Shown here: positions 27,146-35,785 of the stretch, in pieces
Numbering within the stretch: the stretch's first letter is position 1
Layout: every line of letters begins with the position of its first letter
Source of the DNA: Alkalihalobacillus bogoriensis ATCC BAA-922
GTDB taxonomy: Bacteria; Bacillota; Bacilli; Bacillales; Bacillaceae_F
Assembly: GCF_000621445.1 (NCBI RefSeq)
Contig: NZ_JHYI01000010.1
Coordinates: 1-64,000 of the forward strand
DNA: 64,000 nucleotides
Direction of reading: 5' to 3'
Position numbers and translations under genes: made by a program
Notes under the pieces: generated by a model
Told to the model about the DNA's origin: nothing
The model's input: the letters and a program-made list of their open reading frames with translations, nothing else
Database searches by the model: none

Positions 27146-27176
27146 AAAAGCATCGGGACTCTTCCCGATGCTTTTT
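27146..27176. terminator. Bidirectional terminator between the EamA gene and dapA
   Basis: AAAAGCATCGGGA and TCCCGATGCTTTT form a 13-bp stem with a short loop at about 27147-27175; A-run on one side, T-run on the other, serving both convergent genes. Confidence 0.9.
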
Positions 27177-27180
27177 AACT

Positions 27181-28068
27181 CTAACTAACATAATACGTCA
27201 TGGCTGGTTGAATAATGGCTTGAAGCTGTTGTACTTCTTCTTCTGTTAATGGGACGAGAGGAAGTCGAACAGAACCAACAGAAATTCCTTTTAATTCTAA
27301 TGCCGCTTTTACTGGCGTTGGGTTTGGTGCGCTAAATAATGCTTTCATCGTAGGTAATAATTGTCTGTGCAATAAAGCAGCATGCTGTACATGGCCTTGT
27401 AAAAAGCTAGCTACCATATCTTGCATTTCATTTCCGATAATATGGGAAGCAACAGATACGACACCAGCGCCGCCGATAGAAAGAACTGGTAATGTTAAAC
27501 TGTCATCCCCACTATATAAAGTAAAGTTGTCATCGGTTTCGGCAATAATGCGTGCCATCGCGTCTAAGTCGCCACTTGCTTCTTTAGTTGCAACTATATT
27601 TTTTATTTTCGATAAACGAACGGTTGTATCGACATCGATGTTTACAACGCTTCGACCTGGGATATTATAAATCATTATGGGAAGATCGGTTGATTCGGCA
27701 ATTGCTTTAAAATGTTGATACATGCCTTCTTGAGAAGGTTTATTGTAATAAGGAGCAACAAGCATGACGGCGTCAACACCGGCTTCTTTTGCTGCTTCTG
27801 TTAGTGTAATGGACGCTTGTGTATTATTAGATCCTGTTCCAGCTATGACTGGAACTCTTCCTTGGACAACACGAACAACTTGATAAAAAAGCTGTACTTT
27901 TTCTTCCGTAGATAATGTCGGTGATTCACCTGTTGTGCCACCGACGACAATCGCATCGGTTCCGTTTGCCAATAAATGATTCACTAATTGTTCTGTTGCT
28001 TGAAAGTCGACGTGTCCGGCTTGGTCAAAAGGTGTGACCATCGCAGTGATGACTTTTCCAAAATTCAT
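27181..28068 (-). CDS. dapA: 4-hydroxy-tetrahydrodipicolinate synthase
   Basis: 295 aa, complete (beta/alpha)8 DapA. Visible active-site elements: GGTTGESPTLS (Thr45/46), YNIPGRS (Tyr134) and the Schiff-base lysine K162 in VATKEASGD. It condenses pyruvate with aspartate semialdehyde, the first step to diaminopimelate and lysine. Start ATG 28068 is preferred over GTG 28077 because GAGGGTG lies six bases before it. It is a single-gene unit, not in an asd-dapG-dapA operon, and its leader carries a lysine riboswitch and terminator, so expression should fall when lysine is plentiful. Probably a second dapA of the genome. Confidence 0.92.
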   Translation of the reverse strand: MNFGKVITAMVTPFDQAGHVDFQATEQLVNHLLANGTDAIVVGGTTGESPTLSTEEKVQLFYQVVRVVQGRVPVIAGTGSNNTQASITLTEAAKEAGVDAVMLVAPYYNKPSQEGMYQHFKAIAESTDLPIMIYNIPGRSVVNIDVDTTVRLSKIKNIVATKEASGDLDAMARIIAETDDNFTLYSGDDSLTLPVLSIGGAGVVSVASHIIGNEMQDMVASFLQGHVQHAALLHRQLLPTMKALFSAPNPTPVKAALELKGISVGSVRLPLVPLTEEEVQQLQAIIQPAMTYYVS

Positions 28069-28078
28069 TTTCTTCACC

Positions 28079-28133
28079 CTCTATTCAAGATTTTTTTTCA
28101 CAGATTATCTTTCACTCTGTTGTTTGAATAGAG
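28079..28133 (-). promoter_or_regulatory. Stem bordering the dapA ribosome binding site
   Basis: In the mRNA, CUCUAUUCAA-type sequence (complement of 28124-28133) can pair over 10 bp with UUGAAUAGAG (complement of 28079-28088), which runs into the GAGGGUGA ribosome binding site. A second layer of control, or only a structured spacer, is possible. Confidence 0.45.
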
Positions 28134-28163
28134 CTTATCTTCTATTCTGCGCGAAGCAGAATA

Positions 28164-28196
28164 CGCAAAAAAACAACAATGAGGCTCTCATTGTTG
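28164..28196 (-). terminator. Riboswitch-controlled terminator in the dapA leader
   Basis: On the minus strand CAACAATGAG pairs with CTCATTGTTG over 10 bp with a 3-base loop, followed by seven T. It lies 20 bases downstream of the lysine aptamer, as expected for transcription attenuation. Confidence 0.9.
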
Positions 28197-28216
28197 CAGG
28201 AATGATTCTTCCTTGC

Positions 28217-28397
28217 GTGAGATAGCCCTCCATATAGTCAGTTTTGACTATATGACAGTTCTGCACTTTTTCAGAACAGAACCAGCCTTTAGAACATGAG
28301 TTTCTATTGGCTTCGGCAAATCCCCCTTTTTCCAATCATCAACAGAGCTCATTCTCCTCCAATTAGATACTATTGGTCTTTGCGCCTCTACTCTCAC
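28217..28397 (-). promoter_or_regulatory. Lysine riboswitch (L box) aptamer
   Basis: Read on the minus strand the hallmark elements occur in order: GTGAGAGTAGAGGCGC, GGAGGAGAATGAGCTC, GGGGGATTTGCCGAAG, AAGGCTGGTTCTG, AGAACTGTC, then TGGAGGGCTATCTCAC. The P1 stem is closed by GTGAGA and TCTCAC at the ends. This is the class that binds lysine and stops transcription of lysC, dapA or lysine transporters. Followed by a terminator and then dapA. Confidence 0.95.
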
Positions 28398-28576
28398 TTC
28401 AAATGGTTGAAGTAAAGTAATTATCGATTTGTTGTGTCTACCTTATCAAATATAATTCATGATTGCAATGGTATTTCATAATTCTTTTTAATTTTCTCCT
28501 GATTTTCCTTGGGTATAACTAACAGTTTAAAAAATCGGCAATCCATTCAAGCTAATAAGAAAAAGGGGTGATAAGA

Positions 28577-29080
28577 ATGAAGAAAATTGGATTTGTCGTT
28601 ATCATGTCCATTGGACTTCTTTCGGCTTGTTTTAATCCAAGTGACCAACATCAGTTTTCACCACAAACACAAATGATTCCTAATGTACCGACGCAACAAG
28701 ATGTGTATACAAGGGTAACGGAAGAATCCACGTATGATGTTGCCACACTTGATACGATAGCGGAAAAAGTAAAAACATTTGAAAACGTAGAAGATGTGCG
28801 AATTGTACTGTATGACGATTTCGTTCTCACAGGTGTTGTATTTAAAGAAGAACAAACCGACAAAGAACTTGTCCATCGAATACACAATGAAATTGCTGAC
28901 GAAGTAGATGATGTCGATATATATGTTTTTGCCGACAATGATTCATACGACAAACTTAAGAAAGCGGACCATATATTACGAACAGGTGGAACAACAAAAG
29001 AACATCCACCACGAGGGACACAATTATTTCAAGAGTTTAATGAATATCGAGAGCAATATAAAAAACAGAACGGTCAGTAG
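28577..29080 (+). CDS. YhcN/YlaJ-family sporulation lipoprotein, first copy
   Basis: 167 aa. Signal peptide with lipobox LSAC (Cys about 19). The central domain (DTIAEKVKTFENVEDVRIVLYDD.., VFKEEQTDKELVHRIHNEIADEVDDVDIYVFADN) is the YhcN/YlaJ fold found in lipoproteins of the forespore inner membrane or coat of Bacillus. ATG 28577 follows AAAGGGGTGAT; a GTG at 28568 is too close to it. Divergent from the riboswitch leader. A terminator overlaps its stop codon. A relative lies at 29490. Confidence 0.8.
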   Translation: MKKIGFVVIMSIGLLSACFNPSDQHQFSPQTQMIPNVPTQQDVYTRVTEESTYDVATLDTIAEKVKTFENVEDVRIVLYDDFVLTGVVFKEEQTDKELVHRIHNEIADEVDDVDIYVFADNDSYDKLKKADHILRTGGTTKEHPPRGTQLFQEFNEYREQYKKQNGQ

Positions 29081-29098
29081 CGAAACTGACCGTTTGTT
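29069..29098 (+). terminator. Terminator overlapping the end of the YhcN/YlaJ gene
   Basis: AACGGTCAG (29069-29077) pairs with CTGACCGTT (29086-29094), followed by TGTTTAT. The TAG stop is in the loop. Confidence 0.8.
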
Positions 29099-29124
29099 TA
29101 TAATAAGCTCGATGCGAACGAGAA

Positions 29125-29271
29125 TTAAACTCGAAAAAATGAATGTTGGGCAATATTCAGCAGCTTGTCCAATTCTTGTGAACACTTTACGGTTAACTCA
29201 GAAGTATAGCCATATTTTTTGGCTAAGCCAATCATTTGATATCTTTTTGTTTCAATTGCTAAAACTAACAT
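29125..29271 (-). CDS. Spo0E-like aspartyl-phosphate phosphatase, 48 aa
   Basis: Start at 29271 follows AAAGGTGGAGAG. The 48-aa product reads IETKRYQMIGLAKKYGYTSE then SQELDKLLN, which is the Spo0E pattern: a helical hairpin with the SQELD catalytic motif. Spo0E, YnzD and YisI remove phosphate from Spo0A~P and so restrain sporulation (family knowledge). The gene stands between two spore lipoprotein genes, on the opposite strand. The open frame continues far upstream but without start signals, so the short form is chosen. Confidence 0.8.
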   Translation of the reverse strand: MLVLAIETKRYQMIGLAKKYGYTSELTVKCSQELDKLLNIAQHSFFRV

Positions 29272-29489
29272 GTAAAACTCTCCACCTTTATTAATAATCG
29301 AAAAAGCACAACAAAAAATATTATAGCGAATTTTGAAAAATAATAAACAAGTTCCCCTAAAAAAGTCAGTACTTGCTAAAACTAGTGTAGTTTCGACATT
29401 TTTTATGATTCTTGTCAACAATGTCTGCATTTTTCATGAGTCGACAAAGTGAAATTACACAAACTAAAAAAAGAAAGGAGTCGTGAAAA

Positions 29490-30185
29490 GTGAAAAAATT
29501 AACCATTTTTTCAGTCCTATTTCTTTTAATCATTACGAGTAGTGGTTGTGTCATTGAACAAAAACAGCCATTGGGAACAAACAATAACCGGGATGAAGGT
29601 TTTAGTGGATTAGGGACAAATGAAGCGAGAGAGCTAGAAGGACCACTTTCCGATATGATGGTTCCAGATTGGGCTCCAAAAGGACGCACTGACCAAGCAG
29701 AAAACATTGCGAGAGAAAATGAATATGTACCGAAAGAACGCAATTTAGGGTTTGAAGAACAAGGAACGAATCGAGTCGGACCACGTATTTTTACGAATCG
29801 CCCTGGGACATTGCGTGATAAATATATGCTTAGCAATAAACCGCATTTAGAAAAACAATATGAGGCCAATATTGATGGGTTATCAAAAGAAGATGCGATT
29901 AAAGAGATTGTACGCTCATTTAAAGAAGTGGAAAATGTTCATGTCATTACACATGATGGGCAAACGCTTGTAGGCGTCCAATCTTCTGAACAAAATCGCA
30001 GAAAATTACATGATGATATTGAAGCAGAAATAGAGAAAGAAAACTTTGAACGTGTTCATATTGCAACAGACCGAAGAACGGTTTCTAGAATCCAAGCACT
30101 AGAACGAGGCATGAGCACTGCTGAACCATTTGAGGAAATAGGTGCTACATTTGCAGAAATTATGGATACAATTACAGAAGAATAA
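29490..30185 (+). CDS. YhcN/YlaJ-family sporulation lipoprotein, second copy
   Basis: 231 aa. Signal peptide with lipobox SSGC (Cys about 20), a polar linker of about 100 residues (PLGTNNNRDEGFSGLGTNEA, then ..GTNRVGPRIFTNRPG), then the YhcN/YlaJ domain (GLSKEDAIKEIVRSFKEVENVHV, VGVQSSEQNRRKLHDDIEAEI, RVHIATDRRTVSRIQ). GTG start at 29490 follows GAAAGGAG. Longer linker than the copy at 28577. Probably forespore-expressed, although I do not see a clear sigma-G box. Confidence 0.8.
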   Translation: MKKLTIFSVLFLLIITSSGCVIEQKQPLGTNNNRDEGFSGLGTNEARELEGPLSDMMVPDWAPKGRTDQAENIARENEYVPKERNLGFEEQGTNRVGPRIFTNRPGTLRDKYMLSNKPHLEKQYEANIDGLSKEDAIKEIVRSFKEVENVHVITHDGQTLVGVQSSEQNRRKLHDDIEAEIEKENFERVHIATDRRTVSRIQALERGMSTAEPFEEIGATFAEIMDTITEE

Positions 30186-30192
30186 AAAGGAA

Positions 30193-30228
30193 GGGATACT
30201 CGTTTTATCTCGGAGTATCCCTATTTCC
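30193..30228. terminator. Bidirectional terminator
   Basis: GGGATACTC (30193-30201) pairs with GAGTATCCC (30213-30221), flanked by AAGGAA and TATTTCCTT, between convergent genes. Confidence 0.8.
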
Positions 30229-30795
30229 TTACTTCATTCCAACTTCTTCAATCACTCGGTTATATTCACGTTCCATCTGTTTTAAATTAATGACAACATT
30301 TTCATAATAAAGTCGATGTTGTTCAAACTCGTCACTTGCTGGTAGGTCTTGGTTTTCTATTTTTTCTTGAAAAAGATCTAATTCTATTCGAGTTGTTTCA
30401 TGATTTAAATGGAGTCCTTGAAATACTTCTGGAACAGGCATTTGAAAGATGACATCACTTTTTTTCTTAATGGCCTGAAGTTCATTTTTTACAGTTTGAA
30501 GATGTTGTTGGTCCCCTTGCTCTTCATAAAAATACGGTTTCATATTTGTAATATGTCCATAAAACGTAGTTAAAAAATAGCCAAACTGATCAGCGTAAGC
30601 CACAGTCTCACCATCAACGGGTTGGCGTTCTCGGTTTTGCTCTTTAATAGAAGGCCGTTCTACGAAATCGAGTGGGTCTCCTTTTTGTTTTTCATCTTCC
30701 ATACTACGGACAATATCACTTCCTTGGTCTTGGCCACAGCCAGATAAAAACGTAAGTGTTACGACGAGAGCAAACAATAATTGTACAATTTTCAT
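30229..30795 (-). CDS. Lipoprotein of unknown function
   Basis: 188 aa. Start ATG 30795 (MKIVQLLFALVV) follows AGAGAGGG; lipobox LSGC. The mature protein is helical and charged (ERPSIKEQNRERQ.., NVVINLKQMEREYNRVIEEVG). No known domain seen. It converges with the YhcN/YlaJ gene across a terminator. Confidence 0.7.
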   Translation of the reverse strand: MKIVQLLFALVVTLTFLSGCGQDQGSDIVRSMEDEKQKGDPLDFVERPSIKEQNRERQPVDGETVAYADQFGYFLTTFYGHITNMKPYFYEEQGDQQHLQTVKNELQAIKKKSDVIFQMPVPEVFQGLHLNHETTRIELDLFQEKIENQDLPASDEFEQHRLYYENVVINLKQMEREYNRVIEEVGMK

Positions 30796-30978
30796 AAATA
30801 CCCTCTCTTTCAAGCTTTATCATTTAGTGTTAGTATGATGAATTTTTGGGTATTTATTCATTATTCCTAGTATGCTAACAATCGTTGGAACAAAAAGTGA
30901 ATTTTTCATTGAGTGAATGCATCAATATCCGGTGATAATGTGAAGAGGAGTATGTTTGTTCTAATGAAGGAGGAAATC

Positions 30979-31953
30979 ATGCGGGATTTTGTAAAACCCA
31001 CTGTTGTAGTTAGCCGGTGCCTTGAATTTTCAGCATGCCGTTATAATGGAGATAAATTGTCTGATCAAACCGTTTGCCGCTTGAAGCCTTATGTCACGTT
31101 TGTTCCAGTTTGTCCTGAAATAGAAATTGGGTTAGGAACACCGAGGGAGACGATTCGACTTATTGCGGATGGTGAAGAAAAAAAGTTAATACAGCCAAAA
31201 ACAGGAGTCGACTTAACAGCGGCTATGACGGAATTTTCGACCGAATTTTTACAAGAGCAAACAGATGTGGACGGATTTATTTTGAAAAACCGTTCGCCAA
31301 GTTGTGGGATTACGGATGCAAAAGTGTATCAGTCTGAAAATAAATCCGCTCATGTTGTGAAGACGGGAAGTGGTTTATTTACTACCCAAATCCTTCAAAA
31401 CTATTCAGGTGTGGCGATTGAAGATGAAGGACGATTAAAAAATTTTCGTATTCGAGAACATTTCTTAACAAAGTTGTTCACGTTAGCTGAGTTTAAAAAC
31501 CGAAAACGATCGATGTCAATGGATTTGTTAAATGAATTTCATAAGGAAAACAAATATTTATTTATGGCGTACAACCCTCAATTATTAAAAAAACTAGGAC
31601 AAATTGTTGGGAATCAAAAGAAATTACCATTACAGTTTGTAGTAGAGCAATATGAGGAAACTCTCGTTGAATTATTTCAGAAAGCGCCAAAATACACATC
31701 AAATCTAAATGTATTTGAACATATATTCGGTTATTTTTCTGCTCATTTAACGACACAAGAGAAAGATTATTTCTTATCAGTACTTGAGAAGTATCGCGAA
31801 AAGAAATTGCCAATTAGTAGTGTTGTAAGTATTTTAAAGCTATGGGCGCATCGGTTTAACAATGAATATTTATTAAACCAAACGTTTTTTGAACCATATC
31901 CAGAAAGCTTAATTGATATTAGTGATTCGGGTAAAGGAAGAGATTACCGTTAA
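30979..31953 (+). CDS. DUF523-DUF1722 protein (YbgA-like fusion)
   Basis: 324 aa in two parts. N-terminal DUF523 (about 1-150): PTVVVSRCLEFSACRYNGD, FVPVCPEIEIGLGTPRETIRL and GFILKNRSPSCG with conserved cysteines. C-terminal DUF1722 (about 185-310): LLNEFHKENKYLFMAYNP, LNVFEHIFGYFS. The family often lies near photolyase genes; recent reports suggest roles in thiouridine or sulfur chemistry, which I cannot confirm here. Start ATG 30979 follows GAAGGAGGAAAT. Its stop directly abuts that of yidD on the other strand. Confidence 0.85.
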   Translation: MRDFVKPTVVVSRCLEFSACRYNGDKLSDQTVCRLKPYVTFVPVCPEIEIGLGTPRETIRLIADGEEKKLIQPKTGVDLTAAMTEFSTEFLQEQTDVDGFILKNRSPSCGITDAKVYQSENKSAHVVKTGSGLFTTQILQNYSGVAIEDEGRLKNFRIREHFLTKLFTLAEFKNRKRSMSMDLLNEFHKENKYLFMAYNPQLLKKLGQIVGNQKKLPLQFVVEQYEETLVELFQKAPKYTSNLNVFEHIFGYFSAHLTTQEKDYFLSVLEKYREKKLPISSVVSILKLWAHRFNNEYLLNQTFFEPYPESLIDISDSGKGRDYR

Positions 31954-32202
31954 TCATGTAGACTTAACTTTCTTCTCTTCCTTTTCTTTCGGTTCTGGAA
32001 CGGGGTCAATGCCACCAGGGTGGAAAGGGTGACATTTCAATATCCGTTTTATCGTTAACCAACCGCCAATTATCACACCGTGCTTTTTAAGCGCTTCGAT
32101 GCCATAATGAGAACAAGTTGGATAAAAACGACATGTTGGCGGGGTTAAAGGGGATATAAACCGCTGGTAAAAACGAAATATGCCAATAAAAAGCCATTTC
32201 AT
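31954..32202 (-). CDS. yidD: Membrane protein insertion efficiency factor YidD
   Basis: 82 aa with the complete YidD signature: [53 protein letters not shown]. An amphipathic protein on the inner face of the membrane that helps YidC-dependent insertion. Start ATG 32202 directly follows the TAA of the upstream gene and AAAGGAG lies in that gene's end, so translation is coupled. Confidence 0.95.
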   Translation of the reverse strand: MKWLFIGIFRFYQRFISPLTPPTCRFYPTCSHYGIEALKKHGVIIGGWLTIKRILKCHPFHPGGIDPVPEPKEKEEKKVKST

Positions 32203-32808
32203 TTAAGATTCTCCTTTCTTTTTCTCAGAAAAAGCAACAGTGTTAAAATATGAGATAATTTCAACTAAGTTCTCCGCTAGTGTCAAATTCCGTTCGGATA
32301 AAATGGCTTTATGTTTATTATTGAATGATCTTGCTTCATCTTGAATTAATTTCACCCAAGCTTCCACTTGTTGTTGTTGGTCGTGCTGTAGTGTATCTTC
32401 TGCTGTAGGGCAAATGAAAGAACGACAAGTTGCATTTTTTAAAGCAGGGTGTAAAGAACATCCTTGATTTTTCTTGAAAAATTGACAAATAGAATAAGGT
32501 AATTTTCGTTCTTCTAGCTCACTATCTGATAAAGCACTGACATCAAGTGTGAAAAAAGATTCATCCACAATAGCAGGAACTTTAAATTCAAAGTCGTCAA
32601 TGATAAAATTATATTGTAAATAAGGTTTGAACGACTCAAGCTTGTCTTCCTTAATCGCTTGATAAAGTTCAAACAGTGTAAATGTTGGACTGTAACTACA
32701 ACAGCCAACATGGGGAATCCCGTCATGTGCGGGGGCAAAGTATCGTTCTGGACAATGAAAACAAAGAGGGGTTAGAATTTGTTTATATTGCTGTTCAAAT
32801 GTAATCAT
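32203..32808 (-). CDS. Cysteine-rich protein, possible metal-binding
   Basis: 201 aa, start ATG 32808 (after GGAAGAGG). Cysteines are clustered as LCFHCPERYF, GCCSYSP, ICQFFKKNQGCSLHP and TCRSFICPT, a pattern like YkgJ-type Fe-S/zinc proteins, though I do not recognise the exact family. No membrane segment. Operon with yidD (TAAATG junction). Role unknown. Confidence 0.65.
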   Translation of the reverse strand: MITFEQQYKQILTPLCFHCPERYFAPAHDGIPHVGCCSYSPTFTLFELYQAIKEDKLESFKPYLQYNFIIDDFEFKVPAIVDESFFTLDVSALSDSELEERKLPYSICQFFKKNQGCSLHPALKNATCRSFICPTAEDTLQHDQQQQVEAWVKLIQDEARSFNNKHKAILSERNLTLAENLVEIISYFNTVAFSEKKKGES

Positions 32809-32883
32809 AGATAACCTCTTCCTTACAAGTACTAGGCTTATTTTACATAAAATAAACAAACAATACTACAGGAGATGATGAGA

Positions 32884-33141
32884 ATGATGAAAATGGTCAA
32901 CTATTTTGGAGTAGGCTTATATGTGTTTTGTATTGCAGCATTATTGTTTCAACTAAACCTTTATAAGACAACCCAGTTAATCGAAGGCGTTATTTTTGTA
33001 ACGTTAGGATTTATCATTTACTTTATTTTAACTTTTGTGTACTTTAAAGTAGGGAAAGGGAAAACCATTGTTCCAGTAACGCTTGCTGTTATCGGGGTAA
33101 TATCACTTGTTGGTGCTGTATTAGTTGGAGGAGCACACTAA
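32884..33141 (+). CDS. Three-helix membrane protein, unknown function
   Basis: 85 aa with membrane segments at about 7-27, 33-53 and 62-80. There are four closely spaced ATG codons (32875, 32878, 32884, 32887); 32884 has the best spacing to AGGAG. Its TAA overlaps the ATG of fosB (TAATG), so the two are translationally coupled. Family not recognised. Confidence 0.65.
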   Translation: MMKMVNYFGVGLYVFCIAALLFQLNLYKTTQLIEGVIFVTLGFIIYFILTFVYFKVGKGKTIVPVTLAVIGVISLVGAVLVGGAH

Positions 33142-33566
33142 TGGAAATTAAGGGGATTAATCATCTTTGTTTTTCTGTTTCTAATCTTGAGCGCTCGATT
33201 CATTTTTACGAAAACGTATTAAATGGAAAATTGCTAGTAAAAGGAAATACAACAGCTTATTTTGATGTGAACGGGATTTGGTTAGCTCTTAATGAGGAAG
33301 CATCAATTGATCGTAGTCACATCAACCCTAATCCATCTTATACTCATATTGCTTTTACGATTGCAGAAGCAGACTTTTCAGAATGGAAAAAACGATTAGT
33401 TGAAAATGACGTTATCATTTTACCAGGTCGTGCTCGAGATGAAAAAGATAAGCTGTCCCTTTATTTTCTTGACCCAGATGGTCATAAATTAGAACTACAT
33501 ACAGGTACATTAGAGGACCGGTTATCTTATTATAAAAAAGAAAAGCAGCATATGACATTTTATTAA
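33141..33566 (+). CDS. fosB: Metallothiol transferase FosB (fosfomycin resistance)
   Basis: 141 aa, a single glyoxalase/VOC-fold subunit. Metal ligands are visible as H8 ([12 protein letters not shown]), H69 (YTHIAF) and E118 ([14 protein letters not shown]), and the typical end [15 protein letters not shown] matches FosB. It opens the epoxide of fosfomycin with bacillithiol as thiol donor, in the cytoplasm; chromosomal copies are usual in Bacillus. Coupled to the membrane protein gene upstream. A four-core repeat element and a terminator follow. Confidence 0.92.
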   Translation: MEIKGINHLCFSVSNLERSIHFYENVLNGKLLVKGNTTAYFDVNGIWLALNEEASIDRSHINPNPSYTHIAFTIAEADFSEWKKRLVENDVIILPGRARDEKDKLSLYFLDPDGHKLELHTGTLEDRLSYYKKEKQHMTFY

Positions 33567-33594
33567 GTGGTGTGTTGGAAAGATAGCAATGGCT

Positions 33595-33773
33595 CGGACA
33601 TATGTTCCGTTATTGTAAGGAAAACTACTATATTTGGAATTCTTACGGACACTGGTTCCGTTGCTTTAGAAAAAATAGAGCTGATTTTCCCCTTTTTGAA
33701 CATATAGCGGAACATAGGTCCGAACACAATCGGAAAAAGCGTATTTTTCATAGAATAGCGGAATAAATGACCG
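33595..33773. repeat. Four-core dyad element, copy 1 (CGGACATATGTTCCG family)
   Basis: Two forward cores (CGGACATATGTTCCGTTAT at 33595; CGGACACTGGTTCCGTTGC at 33645) and two inverted cores (AGCGGAACATAGGTCCG at 33706; AGCGGAATAAATGACCG at 33757). Core spacing 50, 61 and 51 bp. The same layout recurs at 42917. No gene in 33567-34024 apart from this, a terminator and a promoter. Confidence 0.85.
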
Positions 33774-33792
33774 ATATACGAAATGGGCAGTT

Positions 33793-33837
33793 AAAAAACA
33801 CCTTTGAGAAATAAATGACACTCAAAGGTGTTTTTTT
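33793..33837 (+). terminator. Strong terminator downstream of fosB and the repeat
   Basis: AACACCTTTGAG (33798-33809) pairs with CTCAAAGGTGTT (33821-33832), 12-bp perfect stem, then a T-run. Confidence 0.9.
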
Positions 33838-33944
33838 AAACTGTATATTTCAGTTTGTAGTTCTTTCTATATTAGCCTTTAATCCTAAAAAATGATTATT
33901 ATTTCGGAAAACGATGTTTTTTGTCACATTTTCTTCGGATTATC

Positions 33945-33973
33945 TTGACTAAATGATTCAATAGTCATACTAT
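33945..33973 (+). promoter_or_regulatory. Sigma-A-type promoter of the chemoreceptor gene
   Basis: TTGACT (33945-33950), 17-base spacer, TACTAT (33968-33973), 51 bp before the start codon. One mismatch in the -35 box and one in the -10 box. Confidence 0.75.
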
Positions 33974-34024
33974 TAAGATATTATTTTAATATAAAACATA
34001 CAACAGAAAATAAGGGGGTCCGAT

Positions 34025-35713
34025 ATGAATGTAACATTGAAAAGGAAGTTGCTCTTTGCTTTTATTTTTGTTTCTTTGCTTTTTATGATTGGTAGTCTTC
34101 TTACATTTGTAAACGTATTGAAGATTAGTCAAACGAATCAAGACTTTCAAGAAGCTATGGAACTACGCTCAACTTCATTAGACATTGGAAGAAATGTAAG
34201 CCTACAAGTTAGTTCGATTCGGGGATTTTTGTTAGAAGGTACAATGGGTAATCACTTAGAAGGATTTGAACAAGCGAATGAGCAAGTAACAACACTAGCA
34301 AACTCTGGTATAGCGATGACAAATGATGCTGAAATTATTGAAAAATTTCAAATGATATTAGACATTAATACGCAAATCATTGAGCGCAGTGAAGTGGTGT
34401 TTGAGCTTGCGGCGAATGACCCTGAGGGAGCACAGCGACGAGCGGTCACAGGAGTATTTCCATTAGGACAGTCTATGGATAGAGTGACACAAGAGGTTGT
34501 TGTTGAAATTGAACAATGGCTTATGGCTGAACAAGCGGCAACAAAACAAAGTGAACAAATAGCCATGATTGTTATTGGTATAACGAGTATTATTGCGATT
34601 ATCGTTGCCATTGCTTTTGGAATTGTAATCTCAAATCGAATTTCAAAGCCAATTATACAATTGTCTGCCGCGGCGGATAAAGTATCGAAAGGTGATTTAA
34701 CCGTTAAAATTGATCAAAGTAAAACAAAAGATGAGATTGGCATATTAACAGACGCATTTACAAAAATGACAGAAAATTTAAAACTTGTTATCAATTCTAT
34801 TAGTATGAATGCACAACAAGTATCAGCTTCTGCTGAACAATTATCTGCAAGTGCAGAAGAAACGTCAAGGGCATCAGAGGAAAGTGCATTATCTATTGAA
34901 GAAGTAGTAAAGGGTTCAGATGAACAAATGGGCGCTGCTGATAAGAGTGTACAAGCACTTCAAACAGTATCAGCAGGTGTACAAGAAATTGCTAGTAGTG
35001 CAGCTGCGATTTCAGCCAATTCAGATGGGTCATTTGCACATGCGAAAGATGGGGGACATCTTGTCGAGCAAACTGTCACTCGGATGACTTCGATTAATGA
35101 AACGGTGAATAAAATGGATGCGGTCAGCAAAGAATTGCTAGTCCAGTCTAACCAAATTGGCACGATTCTGCGTGTCATCAATGATATTGCAGACCAAACT
35201 AATCTACTAGCATTAAATGCTGCGATAGAAGCTGCTAGAGCGGGAGAACATGGGAAAGGCTTTTCTGTTGTAGCAGATGAAGTCCGAAAATTGGCAGAGC
35301 AATCTGGACAATCTGTTGTTCAAATTAACCATATCATTGAAAAAATCCAAGGCCAAACAACAGATACTGTTGATATGATGGGTGAAGTGAAAGCTGAAGT
35401 AGAATTAGGCCTATCAATTACGAAAGAAACAGAAAATAAATTTTCATTAATCATTGATTCTCTAAAAGATATTAAAGAGCAAATTGATGGAATGTCAACG
35501 ACTTCACAACATATTTCAGCTCAAACCCAAGAAGCACATGCTTTAGTGGATAATATGAGATCACTATCTGAAGCTTCTTCCCAAAGTGTATTAACAGTAA
35601 GTGCAAGCTCAGAAGAAACATTAGCTGCTATGCAGGAAATTACATCGTCAGCAGAAGCTTTAACGAAGATGTCTGAAGAATTGTCTAGCATTGTAGAACA
35701 ATTTAAAAAATAA
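34025..35713 (+). CDS. Methyl-accepting chemotaxis protein
   Basis: 562 aa. Membrane span 1 (about 10-32), an extracytoplasmic four-helix-bundle sensor (33-180), span 2 (about 183-205), HAMP ([20 protein letters not shown]..), then a long signalling coiled coil with the invariant tip [20 protein letters not shown] then [18 protein letters not shown]. Glutamate/glutamine pairs ([21 protein letters not shown]) are likely methylation sites. It signals to CheA/CheW at the cell pole. Ligand unknown. Start ATG 34025 follows AAGGGGGTCC; single-gene unit between its own promoter and terminator. Confidence 0.95.
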   Translation: MNVTLKRKLLFAFIFVSLLFMIGSLLTFVNVLKISQTNQDFQEAMELRSTSLDIGRNVSLQVSSIRGFLLEGTMGNHLEGFEQANEQVTTLANSGIAMTNDAEIIEKFQMILDINTQIIERSEVVFELAANDPEGAQRRAVTGVFPLGQSMDRVTQEVVVEIEQWLMAEQAATKQSEQIAMIVIGITSIIAIIVAIAFGIVISNRISKPIIQLSAAADKVSKGDLTVKIDQSKTKDEIGILTDAFTKMTENLKLVINSISMNAQQVSASAEQLSASAEETSRASEESALSIEEVVKGSDEQMGAADKSVQALQTVSAGVQEIASSAAAISANSDGSFAHAKDGGHLVEQTVTRMTSINETVNKMDAVSKELLVQSNQIGTILRVINDIADQTNLLALNAAIEAARAGEHGKGFSVVADEVRKLAEQSGQSVVQINHIIEKIQGQTTDTVDMMGEVKAEVELGLSITKETENKFSLIIDSLKDIKEQIDGMSTTSQHISAQTQEAHALVDNMRSLSEASSQSVLTVSASSEETLAAMQEITSSAEALTKMSEELSSIVEQFKK

Positions 35714-35739
35714 AACGACATCATCATTCTCAAAAAACA

Positions 35740-35776
35740 AAAACGCCATGAGGAGGCTAGTCTCATGGCGTTTTTT
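35740..35776. terminator. Bidirectional terminator
   Basis: AAAACGCCATGAG and CTCATGGCGTTTT form a 13-bp stem (about 35740-35774) between the chemoreceptor gene and the convergent regulator gene. Confidence 0.9.
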
Positions 35777-35785
35777 CATTAAAGA

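Noticed and set aside
33595-33773. Regularly spaced cores considered as a CRISPR array
   Set aside because: Only four cores, two of them inverted, variable core sequence, no cas genes.
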